DNA of 64,000 nt, from NCBI GenBank assembly GCA_947498155.1, contig CANMJD010000001.1:62001-126000 (forward strand), in the 5' to 3' direction. Each line of letters begins with the position of its first letter. Position 1 is the stretch's first letter. This DNA is from an uncultured Pseudoruegeria sp. (GTDB lineage: Bacteria; Pseudomonadota; Alphaproteobacteria; Rhodobacterales; Rhodobacteraceae). Shown piece by piece: positions 43,465 to 53,209 of the stretch. The position numbers and the translations under genes were made by a program. The notes under the pieces are model-generated. The model saw only the letters and a program-made list of their open reading frames with translations, made no database searches and had not been told where the DNA came from.

Positions 43465-43971
43465 ATGTTTGATATTGATGAAATCCGGGCCCAATGGGCC
43501 AGACAGCGTCCCGATCTGGATACCGCCCCCATGGCATTGATTGGCCGCGTGATCCGTCTTTCGACCCTGATGGCGGCGGAAATGAACAAAGTGTTCAGAA
43601 AACACGGACTCAGTGGCGCAAGTTTTGATGTGCTGGCGACCTTATTACGCTCTGGTCCGCCCCACGCGCTGTCGCCCAATCAATTGCTGGCGACAATGAT
43701 GGTCAGCTCGGGCACCATGACCCATCGGATCGATCAGTTGGTCAAAGAAGGAATGGTGGCGCGGGTGCCAAACCCGCAGGACAAACGCAGCGTGCAAGTG
43801 CAGCTCACCGAACGCGGGCGCGCGGTGATCGATGCGGCCGTCACTGATCACGTTGCGGGGCAAAAACGTCTGGTTGCGGGTCTGTCAGCCGAAGATCAGG
43901 TCGCGCTGAACATGTTGTTGGACAAGGGACTAGCCCATCTGGATACCGCCACAGCCCCCCCTAAGTCCTAA
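43465..43971 (+). CDS. MarR family transcriptional regulator
   Basis: The 168-residue protein is a winged-helix regulator. The HTH spans about residues 65-90 (LSPNQLLATMMVSSGTMTHRIDQL), followed by the DKRSVQVQLTERG wing. An N-terminal extension (FDIDEIRAQWARQRPDLD) is typical of a sub-branch. Two operator-like palindromes in its own upstream region predict that it represses itself and the neighbouring exporter until a ligand binds. Confidence 0.92.
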   Translation: MFDIDEIRAQWARQRPDLDTAPMALIGRVIRLSTLMAAEMNKVFRKHGLSGASFDVLATLLRSGPPHALSPNQLLATMMVSSGTMTHRIDQLVKEGMVARVPNPQDKRSVQVQLTERGRAVIDAAVTDHVAGQKRLVAGLSAEDQVALNMLLDKGLAHLDTATAPPKS

Positions 43972-44025
43972 GCTGTAAAACTGGCGCGACTTTCTGTAGG
44001 CCGCACTGGCAGGCGGTCACTGGCC

Positions 44026-45339
44026 CTAGGGGGCCAGCGGTTTGATCTTGAGCTTGGTGAGACGGTTGTCCTTACGTTCCAGCACCTCAAAGCGGAAGCC
44101 GTGAAAGCTGAACAATTGACCCTGCACCGGAATCGATTGCGCCTCGTGGATGACCAGCCCCGCCACAGTATTGGCCTCATCATCCGGCAGGCTCCAGTCC
44201 GCCGCCCGATTGAGATCACGGATGGTGGTGGCCCCATCGACAATATACTGGCCATCCTCGGTTTTGCGGAACGGGGCGGCCTCTTCGATGTCGAATTCAT
44301 CGGTAATTTCGCCGACAATTTCTTCCAGAATGTCTTCGAGCGTGATCAGCCCTTCGAGGGTTCCATATTCATCAACCACCAGCGCAAAATGGGCCTTGCG
44401 GCGCAGGAATTGCCGCATCTGGTCATCCAGCGTTGTGGTTTCGGGCACAAAATATGGCTCCATCGCCACTTCCATGATGTCGAAATCCTGCAAGGGCTCG
44501 GGGCTGCCATTGGCATAGCGGATCAGGCGGTTAACCTCGCGCAACAGGTCTTTGGCATGGACAACGCCCACGACGTTTTCCCGCTCGTCCTTAAAAACGG
44601 GCAGGCGGGTGTGGCGCGAATTAAGCGCCTGATTCAGAATGTCGTCTGCCGCATCCTCGACGTTGATCATTTCGATCTTGGAGCGGTGCAGCATAATTTC
44701 CTCGACTGCGCGATCACCAAGATCAAGCGCACCCAGAATACGGTCGCGGTCTTCTTTTTCGACCACGCCTTCGGAATGGCCCAGTGAAATGGCGCCGGCA
44801 ATCTCTTCGCGTACGGCCAGAATTTGGCTGTCCGGATCGGTTTTCACGCCAAAGAGGCTCAGGATACCCCGGACCAGCAACCGCACCGCCCCTACGATGG
44901 GCGCAAATAGGAAAATCACGATACTGATCGGGCGGGACACGGTTGAGGCCGCATCCTCGGCATTGGTGATGGCATAGGTTTTGGGCAGCACTTCGGCAAA
45001 GATCAGCACCAGCAGGGTCATGACCAAAGTCGCCATGGCCACACCGCTTTCGCCGAACAGCCGGGTGAAAAGGGCGGTCGCCAGCGAGGTCGCCAGAATA
45101 TTCACAAGGTTATTGCCCAAGAGAACCGAGCCGATCAGCCGTTCGCTGTCTTCGGTGATATCCAGCGCCCGTTCGGCCCCTTTATCGCCCTTGTCGGTCT
45201 TGTTGCGCAGCTTGCCGCGCGAAGCCGCTGTTAGTGCGGTTTCAGAGCCGGAGAAGAACCCCGAGAGAACCAGAAGGAAAAGGATCGCACCCGAAGAAAT
45301 CCAGAATGCGCTATCAATAAGAGTTGATGTGTCGTCCAT
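44026..45339 (-). CDS. CNNM/CorC (HlyC) family membrane protein with CBS pair
   Basis: The 437-residue protein has an N-terminal CNNM membrane domain (FSGSETALTAASRGKLR and three to four helices including MTLLVLIFAEVLPKTYA), then two CBS domains (LPVFKDERENVVGVVHAKDLL; ALVVDEYGTLEGLITLEDILEEI) and a CorC_HlyC C-terminal domain. Members are implicated in magnesium or cobalt efflux or homeostasis. ATG 45339 gives a short N-terminus before the first helix. The gene is divergent from the phosphoesterase-like gene. Confidence 0.9.
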   Translation of the reverse strand: MDDTSTLIDSAFWISSGAILFLLVLSGFFSGSETALTAASRGKLRNKTDKGDKGAERALDITEDSERLIGSVLLGNNLVNILATSLATALFTRLFGESGVAMATLVMTLLVLIFAEVLPKTYAITNAEDAASTVSRPISIVIFLFAPIVGAVRLLVRGILSLFGVKTDPDSQILAVREEIAGAISLGHSEGVVEKEDRDRILGALDLGDRAVEEIMLHRSKIEMINVEDAADDILNQALNSRHTRLPVFKDERENVVGVVHAKDLLREVNRLIRYANGSPEPLQDFDIMEVAMEPYFVPETTTLDDQMRQFLRRKAHFALVVDEYGTLEGLITLEDILEEIVGEITDEFDIEEAAPFRKTEDGQYIVDGATTIRDLNRAADWSLPDDEANTVAGLVIHEAQSIPVQGQLFSFHGFRFEVLERKDNRLTKLKIKPLAP

Positions 45340-45407
45340 GTGCCTTGCAATCAATTGAGCTAACTCTCTTATGGGGGTTGGACAGGCACGGTTCAAGGGA
45401 CGGCGGT

Positions 45408-46211
45408 ATGAAGATCAGGGACTTAGGCAATTTGGCAGGCCCGATCCTGCTTTTTGGTGGGCCATATTCAAATTTGCAGGCGACAGAGGCGTTGATCGCG
45501 CAGGCGCAGCGCTTGGGCATCGCGCCTTCCCATTGTCTGTGCACTGGCGATGTTGTGGCCTATGGCGCGGATGCTTTGGCGGTCAGCCGGCGGGTACAGG
45601 CGTTCGGTTGCCCCGTGGTGGCGGGGAATTGCGAAATCCAACTGGCCCAGAATGCCGAGGATTGCGGCTGTGGTTTTGAAGACGGCAGCGCTTGCGATCT
45701 GGCCTCAAGGGGCTGGTATCCCTATGCGCAGGCCCAGCTTGGCTCGGCTGAAAGAGGCTGGATGGCCGAATTGCCCGATGTGATCCGGTTTTCCCAGAGT
45801 GATAAAACCTATGCCGTTATCCACGGTGGCGTTCTTCAGGTTAGCCGGTTCATCTGGCCCAGCGATAACAGCAGTGTTTTTGCGCAAGAGATCAGCGCTT
45901 TGTGCGACATCCTTGGGGCCGTTGACGGGGTGTTTTGCGGTCATTCTGGTATTGCGTTTGAGCGTGACATCGACGGGGTGCGGTGGATGAATGCCGGTGT
46001 CATCGGCATGCCGCCCCATGACGGGCGTTCCAAAACGCGGTTTGCGCTGTTTCAGGACGGGCAGTTTTATATCAAACGTTTGACCTATGACGCGAATGCT
46101 GCCGCAGAGGCGATGCGGGCAGCGGGATTAACTCAAGGCTATGAGCGGGCTTTGAATACTGGCATTTGGCCCAGCGAGGATGTCTTACCTTCAGAGATGC
46201 GTCAGGCTTAA
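45408..46211 (+). CDS. Metallophosphoesterase-like protein with degenerate active site
   Basis: The 267-residue protein follows the YfcE/DiaA-type calcineurin fold, but key metal ligands are changed. The first motif, normally D-x-H-G-N, reads GGPYSNLQA. GDVVAYGAD keeps its Asp. GN(H/D) becomes GNCE. The VIHGG His is kept, and GHTH becomes GHSG. Loss of the D-x-H and the last His suggests little or no phosphatase activity, or a binding role. ATG 45408 follows AAGGGACGGCGG. The stop overlaps xerD's stop tail to tail. Confidence 0.78.
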   Translation: MKIRDLGNLAGPILLFGGPYSNLQATEALIAQAQRLGIAPSHCLCTGDVVAYGADALAVSRRVQAFGCPVVAGNCEIQLAQNAEDCGCGFEDGSACDLASRGWYPYAQAQLGSAERGWMAELPDVIRFSQSDKTYAVIHGGVLQVSRFIWPSDNSSVFAQEISALCDILGAVDGVFCGHSGIAFERDIDGVRWMNAGVIGMPPHDGRSKTRFALFQDGQFYIKRLTYDANAAAEAMRAAGLTQGYERALNTGIWPSEDVLPSEMRQA

Positions 46212-47128
46212 TCTTTGGCTAATGGGTGATGCTGAAGCACCAATTCCTTGAGCCGTTCTTCGAGCACATGGGTATAGATTTCGGTTGTCGCCACATCCGC
46301 GTGGCCCAGCAGCGTTTGGATGGCGCGCAAATCGGCCCCATGCGCCAGCAGATGGGTGGCAAACGCGTGGCGCAGCGTGTGCGGTGTCACCTTACCCGGT
46401 GAAACCCCCGCTGCGACGGCGATTTCCTTGATCAGCATATAGAACCGGTGGCGGGTCATATGGCCGTCTTTACCGCGGGCAGGAAACAGAAAGCGTGACG
46501 GGGGCTTGCCTTTGGCTTTCTGGGTCTCTTCCTTGTCATCCCGTGCAGCCAGCCATGCCGCCGCCGCTGTGCGCGCGTCTTTTGTCAGCGGTACCAGCCG
46601 TTCTTTGCCGCCTTTGCCCAAAACCAGCAACATCTTTGGATCGCCGCGCACAGAAGCCACAGGCAATGAAACAAGCTCGCTAACCCGCATGCCCGTGGCA
46701 TAGAGGATTTCCATCAGACAACTGTTGCGCCGCTGTTCATCGGTGGTTTTGCCAAGGCTTCGGGCGGCTTGTAACATTTGGTCCACCTCTGCCTCGGTCA
46801 GGGTTTTGGGCAGGCGCTTTTCCTTACCGGGTCCGGCAATCTGGATCGCCGGATTATCGGCGCGCCACCCCTCTTCATAGGCAAAGCGGAAAAACTGTTT
46901 GATCGAGGATAACCGTCTGGCGCGGGTGGCCGCAGAAAGCCCTTCTCCGTCACAGCGGACCATATAGTCCTCGATCTGTTGGCGGGTGATGGATTCGTAA
47001 GATAGGTGTTTAAATTCAATGTATTCTGCAAAAAACTTCAAGTCGCGTGCATAGGCCAGTTGGGTGTTGCGCGCCGCATCCAGTTCTGCGGCCTGCGCAT
47101 CAATAAAAGCCTCTATCTGCAACAGCAC
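46208..47128 (-). CDS. xerD: Site-specific tyrosine recombinase XerD
   Basis: The 306-residue recombinase resolves chromosome dimers at dif with XerC. The N-terminal SAM-like domain covers residues 1-85. The catalytic set is complete: R148 (GMRVSEL), K172 (GKGGKER), H250 and R253 (HTLRH), H276 (LGHAD) and nucleophile Y285 (IYTHV). Its neighbours (aroK-aroB and the envelope proteins) and the absence of phage genes argue for the housekeeping enzyme, not an integrase. It starts with GTG right after the stop of the upstream gene. Confidence 0.92.
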   Translation of the reverse strand: MLLQIEAFIDAQAAELDAARNTQLAYARDLKFFAEYIEFKHLSYESITRQQIEDYMVRCDGEGLSAATRARRLSSIKQFFRFAYEEGWRADNPAIQIAGPGKEKRLPKTLTEAEVDQMLQAARSLGKTTDEQRRNSCLMEILYATGMRVSELVSLPVASVRGDPKMLLVLGKGGKERLVPLTKDARTAAAAWLAARDDKEETQKAKGKPPSRFLFPARGKDGHMTRHRFYMLIKEIAVAAGVSPGKVTPHTLRHAFATHLLAHGADLRAIQTLLGHADVATTEIYTHVLEERLKELVLQHHPLAKD

Positions 47129-47130
47129 GC

Positions 47131-48663
47131 CTACGTCCCCTCGTTCAAAAGCAGGTATTCCAGCGCTGCACGACGGGCGGTATCCTCAAGTCCCACAAGT
47201 CGAAACAGCGCCACCGCCTGGCTCACATCATCCGGATCACCCGAAAGCCCGCGCGTATATTGATCTGCGGCCTGCAGTATCGCCTCTCCAATGCGGTTTT
47301 CAGTGATCAAAACGCGATCTGCCTCGGGCAGCGTAATCTGGGCGAAGCCATCGGCAATGGCTTGGGCTTTGACATGACCGGCAGGCGGCTGGATCGGTGC
47401 GCCAATCGCCACCGATTGCAAAAAGGCGTCCTCTTCGGTGGTGGGGGTATAGCCTTGCGCAATTTCTTCGTAATGCGGTGAGAGCAGGCCGATCCGGTAG
47501 ACTAACCCGGCGAGGTCCTCGGAAAGCGGTACATCGGTCAGTTTGGTATCGACCAAACGGGCAAAGCTGGAGTGCAGGCCGGTATTCTGCATCTGGTCCC
47601 ACGCAAGGGGCAGGGTTTTGGCCAGCGCATTGGGGTTTCTGGCCCGCAAGGCAATATCGAATTTCTGCACGGCGTCCACCCGATCCCAGATGCCACCCGA
47701 CGCCGCTGGCAGGCGTTCGGTATAGATGCCAAGCAGCAGGTTTTCATCAATGGCACCGCTGCGCGCCAGTCTTTCGGCGGCTTCGATCTGGGCTTTCCAG
47801 CCGGACACCGGTCGCAGATCGGCATGGGCAAAGGCCAGCGGCAAGGCCGCAGAGGCAATCGGCTCGCCAATGGCTTCGTGCATTTGGTAGATCAGAGGCG
47901 TGGGGTGATCTGGCAGGGGCAGGGGCGGCAGCCCCTCAAACAGCAGCGGATCCAGAAAACGCGCCATCAGGGCGTCTTCTTCTTCCGACAAATAGCCCAA
48001 GGCCTTGGCGGTTTCCAAAGTCAGGGCTGCGGCGTTCCAATCGCCGTTGCGGGCAAGGCAGAAAATCCGCGTCTGAAACGTCGGCGCAATATCGGCCTTT
48101 TCCTTAAGGGCCGCACAGGCCTTGTTTTCAGTGCCGGTCAGCAGGCTGACGTCAAACCAACGTCGAAACAGCGCCGAGGTTTCAGGGCCCGCACGCTCCA
48201 ACAAAGCTTTGGCCTGATCCAAAGCGCCCATATCCAGCAATTTATCTACCCGCGCCAGAAACAGCGCATCCCCCGGCGGGGCGGTTTGCGGCGGGTTCAA
48301 TTCGGCCAGCAGGATCGTATACAGCAGGTCCTGAATGGCGGGGGCGTTGCGGGTATCTATCTTGCCGATCAGCTGGTTCAGGGTCTCGGTATCGCTGCCC
48401 GCCCAAAAGGTGGGCGGAAAACCGGTGACAGAGACCGGCAGCAGGCCCACAGAATCCAGATTAGGCTTGTCCAGCGGAGTGACGATTATTTCATCGACGG
48501 CGGCGCTCTCGGTGACATCGCCTTGCCCCGAAGGCGCGATAACCAGCGGTTTCTGCACCGAATCAGACAGCCAGTCGATGGCCGACAGCGGCGACTGCGC
48601 GAGCGCGGTTGACCCGAAAACCACCGCGATCCCGATGATCACAAGGCCTTGTCTAATCGACAT
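47131..48663 (-). CDS. Conserved periplasmic protein of unknown function
   Basis: The 510-residue precursor has an N-terminal signal (LVIIGIAVVFGSTALAQ). The rest is mostly helical and Ala/Leu-rich, with repeated helix pairs such as VDKLLDMGALDQAKALLERA and GDWNAAALTLETAKALG that suggest a TPR-like solenoid. No enzyme motif is visible. It overlaps the small membrane protein gene upstream by 11 bases and precedes xerD by two bases, so these three are one operon. Confidence 0.8.
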   Translation of the reverse strand: MSIRQGLVIIGIAVVFGSTALAQSPLSAIDWLSDSVQKPLVIAPSGQGDVTESAAVDEIIVTPLDKPNLDSVGLLPVSVTGFPPTFWAGSDTETLNQLIGKIDTRNAPAIQDLLYTILLAELNPPQTAPPGDALFLARVDKLLDMGALDQAKALLERAGPETSALFRRWFDVSLLTGTENKACAALKEKADIAPTFQTRIFCLARNGDWNAAALTLETAKALGYLSEEEDALMARFLDPLLFEGLPPLPLPDHPTPLIYQMHEAIGEPIASAALPLAFAHADLRPVSGWKAQIEAAERLARSGAIDENLLLGIYTERLPAASGGIWDRVDAVQKFDIALRARNPNALAKTLPLAWDQMQNTGLHSSFARLVDTKLTDVPLSEDLAGLVYRIGLLSPHYEEIAQGYTPTTEEDAFLQSVAIGAPIQPPAGHVKAQAIADGFAQITLPEADRVLITENRIGEAILQAADQYTRGLSGDPDDVSQAVALFRLVGLEDTARRAALEYLLLNEGT

Positions 48664-48790
48664 CCAGTGTCACCGGCTCTGCAACATCCGATTGTTCGGG
48701 CGTTAAATCCCCGAGATAGGCAAAGCCCACCAAGGCAATAAATGCCAGAACGAGAAGAAAAATCAGCGCTTTGAATAGTCGCCCCAGCAT
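48653..48790 (-). CDS. Small single-span membrane protein, 45 residues
   Basis: From ATG 48790, with AGGA just upstream, the frame encodes LGRLFKALIFLLVLAFIALV as a basic N-terminus plus one membrane helix, then an acidic tail (DLTPEQSDVAEPVTLDVD). The stop lies inside the start of the next gene (ATGTCGATTAG), indicating translational coupling. From memory, similar short proteins occur in this position in other Rhodobacteraceae. Function unknown. It is divergent from aroK. Confidence 0.7.
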   Translation of the reverse strand: MLGRLFKALIFLLVLAFIALVGFAYLGDLTPEQSDVAEPVTLDVD

Positions 48791-48910
48791 AATCCTGCCT
48801 TTTTGCCCACATGTCTCTTTTTAGTCTTTGGCAATATTATATATGGTCTTTTCGGCAAGATCACGCCATTCAGGGAAAAGAAACAAAGAATTGAGCGGGT
48901 AGCTGCCGTT

Positions 48911-49462
48911 TTGGCATATCGACTTAAAAAAACTGTTGTTCTGATTGGCATGATGGGGGCCGGTAAAACCGCTGTGGGCAAGGCGCTGGCGCGCAAGCTT
49001 GACACGGGGTTTCTGGATTCAGATGAGGAAATCGTCAAAGCCGCCGATCGTTCCATCGCCGAGATATTTGAACGCGACGGAGAGGCTTTCTTTCGCGAAA
49101 AGGAAACCCAGGTCATTGCCCGCCTTCTTGAAGATGAGCGCTGTGTGCTTTCGACGGGTGGTGGGGCGTTTTTGTCGGAACGCAATCGGGTCCTGATCGA
49201 TACTTACGGGATTTCTGTGTGCTTGCGGGCGGATCTAGATCTGCTGTGGAACCGTGTGCGCCATAAAACCACGCGCCCCTTGCTGCGCACCGCCAACCCG
49301 CGGGCCACCCTGACCGAAATCTATCGCAAACGGGTGCCGGTCTATGCGCAGGCTGCCCTGAGTGTGGATGCTGACCCGACTTATACAATTGATGAAATGG
49401 CGGATCGCGTGCTTCAGGCGCTGATGACCCGACCGGATGTGCTGGAGCAGATACATGATTGA
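48911..49462 (+). CDS. aroK: Shikimate kinase
   Basis: The enzyme phosphorylates shikimate in aromatic amino acid synthesis. The P-loop is GMMGAGKTAVGKAL (about 12-25). The shikimate-binding D is in FLDSDEEI, and the second motif is LSTGGGAFL. The frame is open far upstream. TTG 48911 gives AYRLKKTVVLIGMMG, the length and lead-in usual for the family (183 residues), but no convincing ribosome site marks it. The 3' end overlaps aroB by 8 bases, the standard aroK-aroB pair. Confidence 0.9.
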   Translation: MAYRLKKTVVLIGMMGAGKTAVGKALARKLDTGFLDSDEEIVKAADRSIAEIFERDGEAFFREKETQVIARLLEDERCVLSTGGGAFLSERNRVLIDTYGISVCLRADLDLLWNRVRHKTTRPLLRTANPRATLTEIYRKRVPVYAQAALSVDADPTYTIDEMADRVLQALMTRPDVLEQIHD

Positions 49463-50573
49463 AACAGTCCATGTGGGGCTGGGCGATCGCGCCTATGATA
49501 TTCAAATCGGAGAGGGGCTTTTGGCCTGTGCAGGCGAGTTTATCCTGCCGCTGCTTAAACGGCCCAAAGTCGCCATCATAACCGATGAAACCGTTTCTGA
49601 TCTGCATTTGCGCACCCTGCAACAAGGGCTAAAAGCCTCTGGCATTGAGTCAAACGCCCTGGCGCTACCCGCCGGAGAGGCCACCAAAAGCTGGCCCTAT
49701 TTTGAGCAATCAGTGGAATGGTTGTTGGCGGAAAAGATCGAGCGGAACGATGTTGTCATTGCTTTTGGCGGCGGTGTGATTGGCGATTTGGCCGGATTTG
49801 CGGCGGCCGTTTTACGGCGCGGAGTGCGGTTCGTGCAGATCCCCACAAGCCTGTTGGCACAGGTCGACAGCTCTGTAGGTGGTAAGACCGCGATCAATTC
49901 CAAGGCTGCTGGTAAAAACCTGATCGGCATTTTTCATCAACCCTCTTTGGTCTTGGCCGATGTTAGTATTCTGCAAACCTTGACCCCGCGGGATTTTCTG
50001 GCGGGTTACGGCGAAGTGGTCAAATATGGCCTGCTTGGGGATGCGAATTTTTTCGAATGGCTCGAAGAGAACGCACCCGACATGGCGGCCGGCAATGTGG
50101 AAAAACGCATTTATGCGGTGAAACGGTCCTGCCAGATGAAGGCCGATATTGTCGCGCGGGATGAAACTGAACAGGGTGATCGGGCCTTGCTTAATCTTGG
50201 ACATACCTTTTGTCATGCGCTGGAGGCCGCCACCGGGTTTTCGGATCGGCTGCTGCATGGCGAAGGCGTGGCGATTGGATGCGGTCTGGCGCTGGAGCTT
50301 TCGGCGCGGCTCGGGCTGTGTTCGCAGGAATCCCCTAGCCGTCTGCAGGCGCATCTGGCACGGATGGGCACCAAGAGAGATCTGCGCGATATCGAAGGCG
50401 ACCTGCCGGATGCGGCCGCATTGCTGGCGTTGATGGGGCAGGATAAAAAGGTCAAAGACGGCAAATTGCGGTTCATTCTGGTGAACGAGATCGGCGATGC
50501 ATTTGTCGCCGAGGATGTTGATCTGACCCTTGTCACCGAAGTATTGCAGGATGCTCTGGCGTTGCGGGCATAA
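49455..50573 (+). CDS. aroB: 3-dehydroquinate synthase
   Basis: The 372-residue enzyme converts DAHP to 3-dehydroquinate with NAD+ and a divalent metal. Family motifs are IITDETVSDLH, VIAFGGGVIGDLAGFAAAV (NAD-binding and catalytic), PTSLLAQVDSSVGGKTAIN and the metal histidines in LNLGHTFCHALE and LLHGEGVAIG. It starts at ATG 49455 inside the end of aroK. It is followed by a 175-base untranslated stretch and a strong terminator. Confidence 0.95.
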   Translation: MIETVHVGLGDRAYDIQIGEGLLACAGEFILPLLKRPKVAIITDETVSDLHLRTLQQGLKASGIESNALALPAGEATKSWPYFEQSVEWLLAEKIERNDVVIAFGGGVIGDLAGFAAAVLRRGVRFVQIPTSLLAQVDSSVGGKTAINSKAAGKNLIGIFHQPSLVLADVSILQTLTPRDFLAGYGEVVKYGLLGDANFFEWLEENAPDMAAGNVEKRIYAVKRSCQMKADIVARDETEQGDRALLNLGHTFCHALEAATGFSDRLLHGEGVAIGCGLALELSARLGLCSQESPSRLQAHLARMGTKRDLRDIEGDLPDAAALLALMGQDKKVKDGKLRFILVNEIGDAFVAEDVDLTLVTEVLQDALALRA

Positions 50574-50616
50574 CCCACCCTAACCTTACGTTACGTAACA
50601 AGGTGAAATTTTACAG

Positions 50617-50784
50617 TCTGTCGGCTAAGCGACACTACTGATTTTGAGAATCGTGCAAACCTATATCTGGACCGACAGAGTGAGTGACTGAAGGTCTGTT
50701 TGTGCTTAGTAGGTGCAAATAGTGCAGATTAATGAGTACAGTGAAAAGGGCTGGGAACAGATTTAGTTCCCAGCCATTTTTTTT
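50617..50784 (+). other. Structured untranslated region after aroB, possible small RNA
   Basis: The 308-bp gap after aroB has no ORF. It contains paired arms TCTGTCGG (50617-50624) and CCGACAGA (50672-50679), a further possible pairing of CTACT with AGTAG downstream, and ends in a strong terminator. The long spacing from the aroB stop to its terminator suggests either a structured 3' UTR or an independent or processed small RNA. I could not identify a promoter or a known RNA family. Confidence 0.4.
50749..50784 (+). terminator. Strong intrinsic terminator
   Basis: GGCTGGGAAC (50749-50758) and GTTCCCAGCC (50766-50775) pair over all ten bases with a 7-base loop, followed by an A and eight T residues (50777-50784). 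It is the clearest terminator in the window and lies 176 bases after the aroB stop. Confidence 0.9.
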
Positions 50785-50817
50785 GAATCGGTCAAAATAT
50801 GCTTGAAAACAGCCCTC

Positions 50818-50856
50818 TATCCTCGCTATCGAGGATAAGCATAAGGCCCGTATACT
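50818..50856 (+). promoter_or_regulatory. Inverted repeat and promoter before the Crp/Fnr gene
   Basis: TATCCTCG and CGAGGATA flank CTAT at 50818-50837. A good -10, TATACT, lies at 50851-50856, but the expected -35 position falls inside the inverted repeat and has no consensus match. This suggests a regulated promoter. The repeat does not match the usual TTGAT-N4-ATCAA of Fnr proteins, so it may bind another factor. Confidence 0.4.
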
Positions 50857-50881
50857 GGCGAGACGTGAAAATTTAGCACTG

Positions 50882-51577
50882 ATGAAATTGAGCACAAAAC
50901 ACCAAAACCTGCGTCGTTCCCTGTTTCTGAATGGGGTAGAGGCAGGGCGGGCCAAGGCCTTTTTGGATGGTTGCAAGGAAGTCGTTTCGCTTTCGGCGAA
51001 TGAGCTTTTGTCAGAAGGGGCAGAGCCGCACTCGGTCATTCTGGTCGCCCATGGCGGTGTAGAAGTCAGCCATGTAACAAGCCACGGGCATAAAGTTGTG
51101 GTCAACCACGCGGGTCCCGGAGAGTTGTTGGGGGATGTCGAAGTTTTGGGCCAAACCCCCAATCTTTGTTCCTGCATCGCACAGCCTAATTCTGTTACGC
51201 TACATTGTTCCAGCATACAGTTTCGGGAATTTGTCATGGACCCCGACGTGATGCGCAATCTGGCGCTCATTCAGGCCGAACGGCTGATGCGGGGTATTCG
51301 TTTTAAAGAGATCGACCAGTTTTCCTCTGTCCGGCAGCGGGTCGGCCATTACATCGGCCACCTGTCGCGCTTTTCGGGAAAAGTTTCCCATAACCAAAGT
51401 TATCTTGCCAATCTTGCGGGCTGTACCCGACAGACGGTTAATCGCGAGATTAAGGCCTTGCGGGATGCCGGTGTTGTGCTGACGCTGGACAACGGTGAAC
51501 TGCAGGTCGATCACCAAGCCTTGTTGGAATGGCTTGACGGGATGGAAGAGCAGGGCGTTGTCGCTGTGCGTCTTTAG
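50882..51577 (+). CDS. Crp/Fnr family transcriptional regulator
   Basis: The 231-residue protein has an N-terminal cyclic-nucleotide-binding-like domain (about 20-130) and a C-terminal HTH_Crp domain, with recognition helix in LANLAGCTRQTVNREIKAL (about 180-198). The N-terminus lacks the cysteine cluster of oxygen-sensing FNR/FnrL, and the cNMP phosphate cassette is not clearly kept, so the signal is unknown. The gene is monocistronic. An inverted repeat overlaps its promoter. Confidence 0.92.
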   Translation: MKLSTKHQNLRRSLFLNGVEAGRAKAFLDGCKEVVSLSANELLSEGAEPHSVILVAHGGVEVSHVTSHGHKVVVNHAGPGELLGDVEVLGQTPNLCSCIAQPNSVTLHCSSIQFREFVMDPDVMRNLALIQAERLMRGIRFKEIDQFSSVRQRVGHYIGHLSRFSGKVSHNQSYLANLAGCTRQTVNREIKALRDAGVVLTLDNGELQVDHQALLEWLDGMEEQGVVAVRL

Positions 51578-53158
<1,581 letters not shown>

Positions 53159-53209
53159 AGTGAAAGAATTCAGTATGTTGATCGACAAACTTCATCAGGA
53201 AAACTATCG

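Noticed and set aside
46208-47128. Phage or genomic island integrase
   Set aside because: All neighbours are housekeeping genes, no attachment repeat or tRNA is adjacent, and the sequence matches XerD length and spacing.
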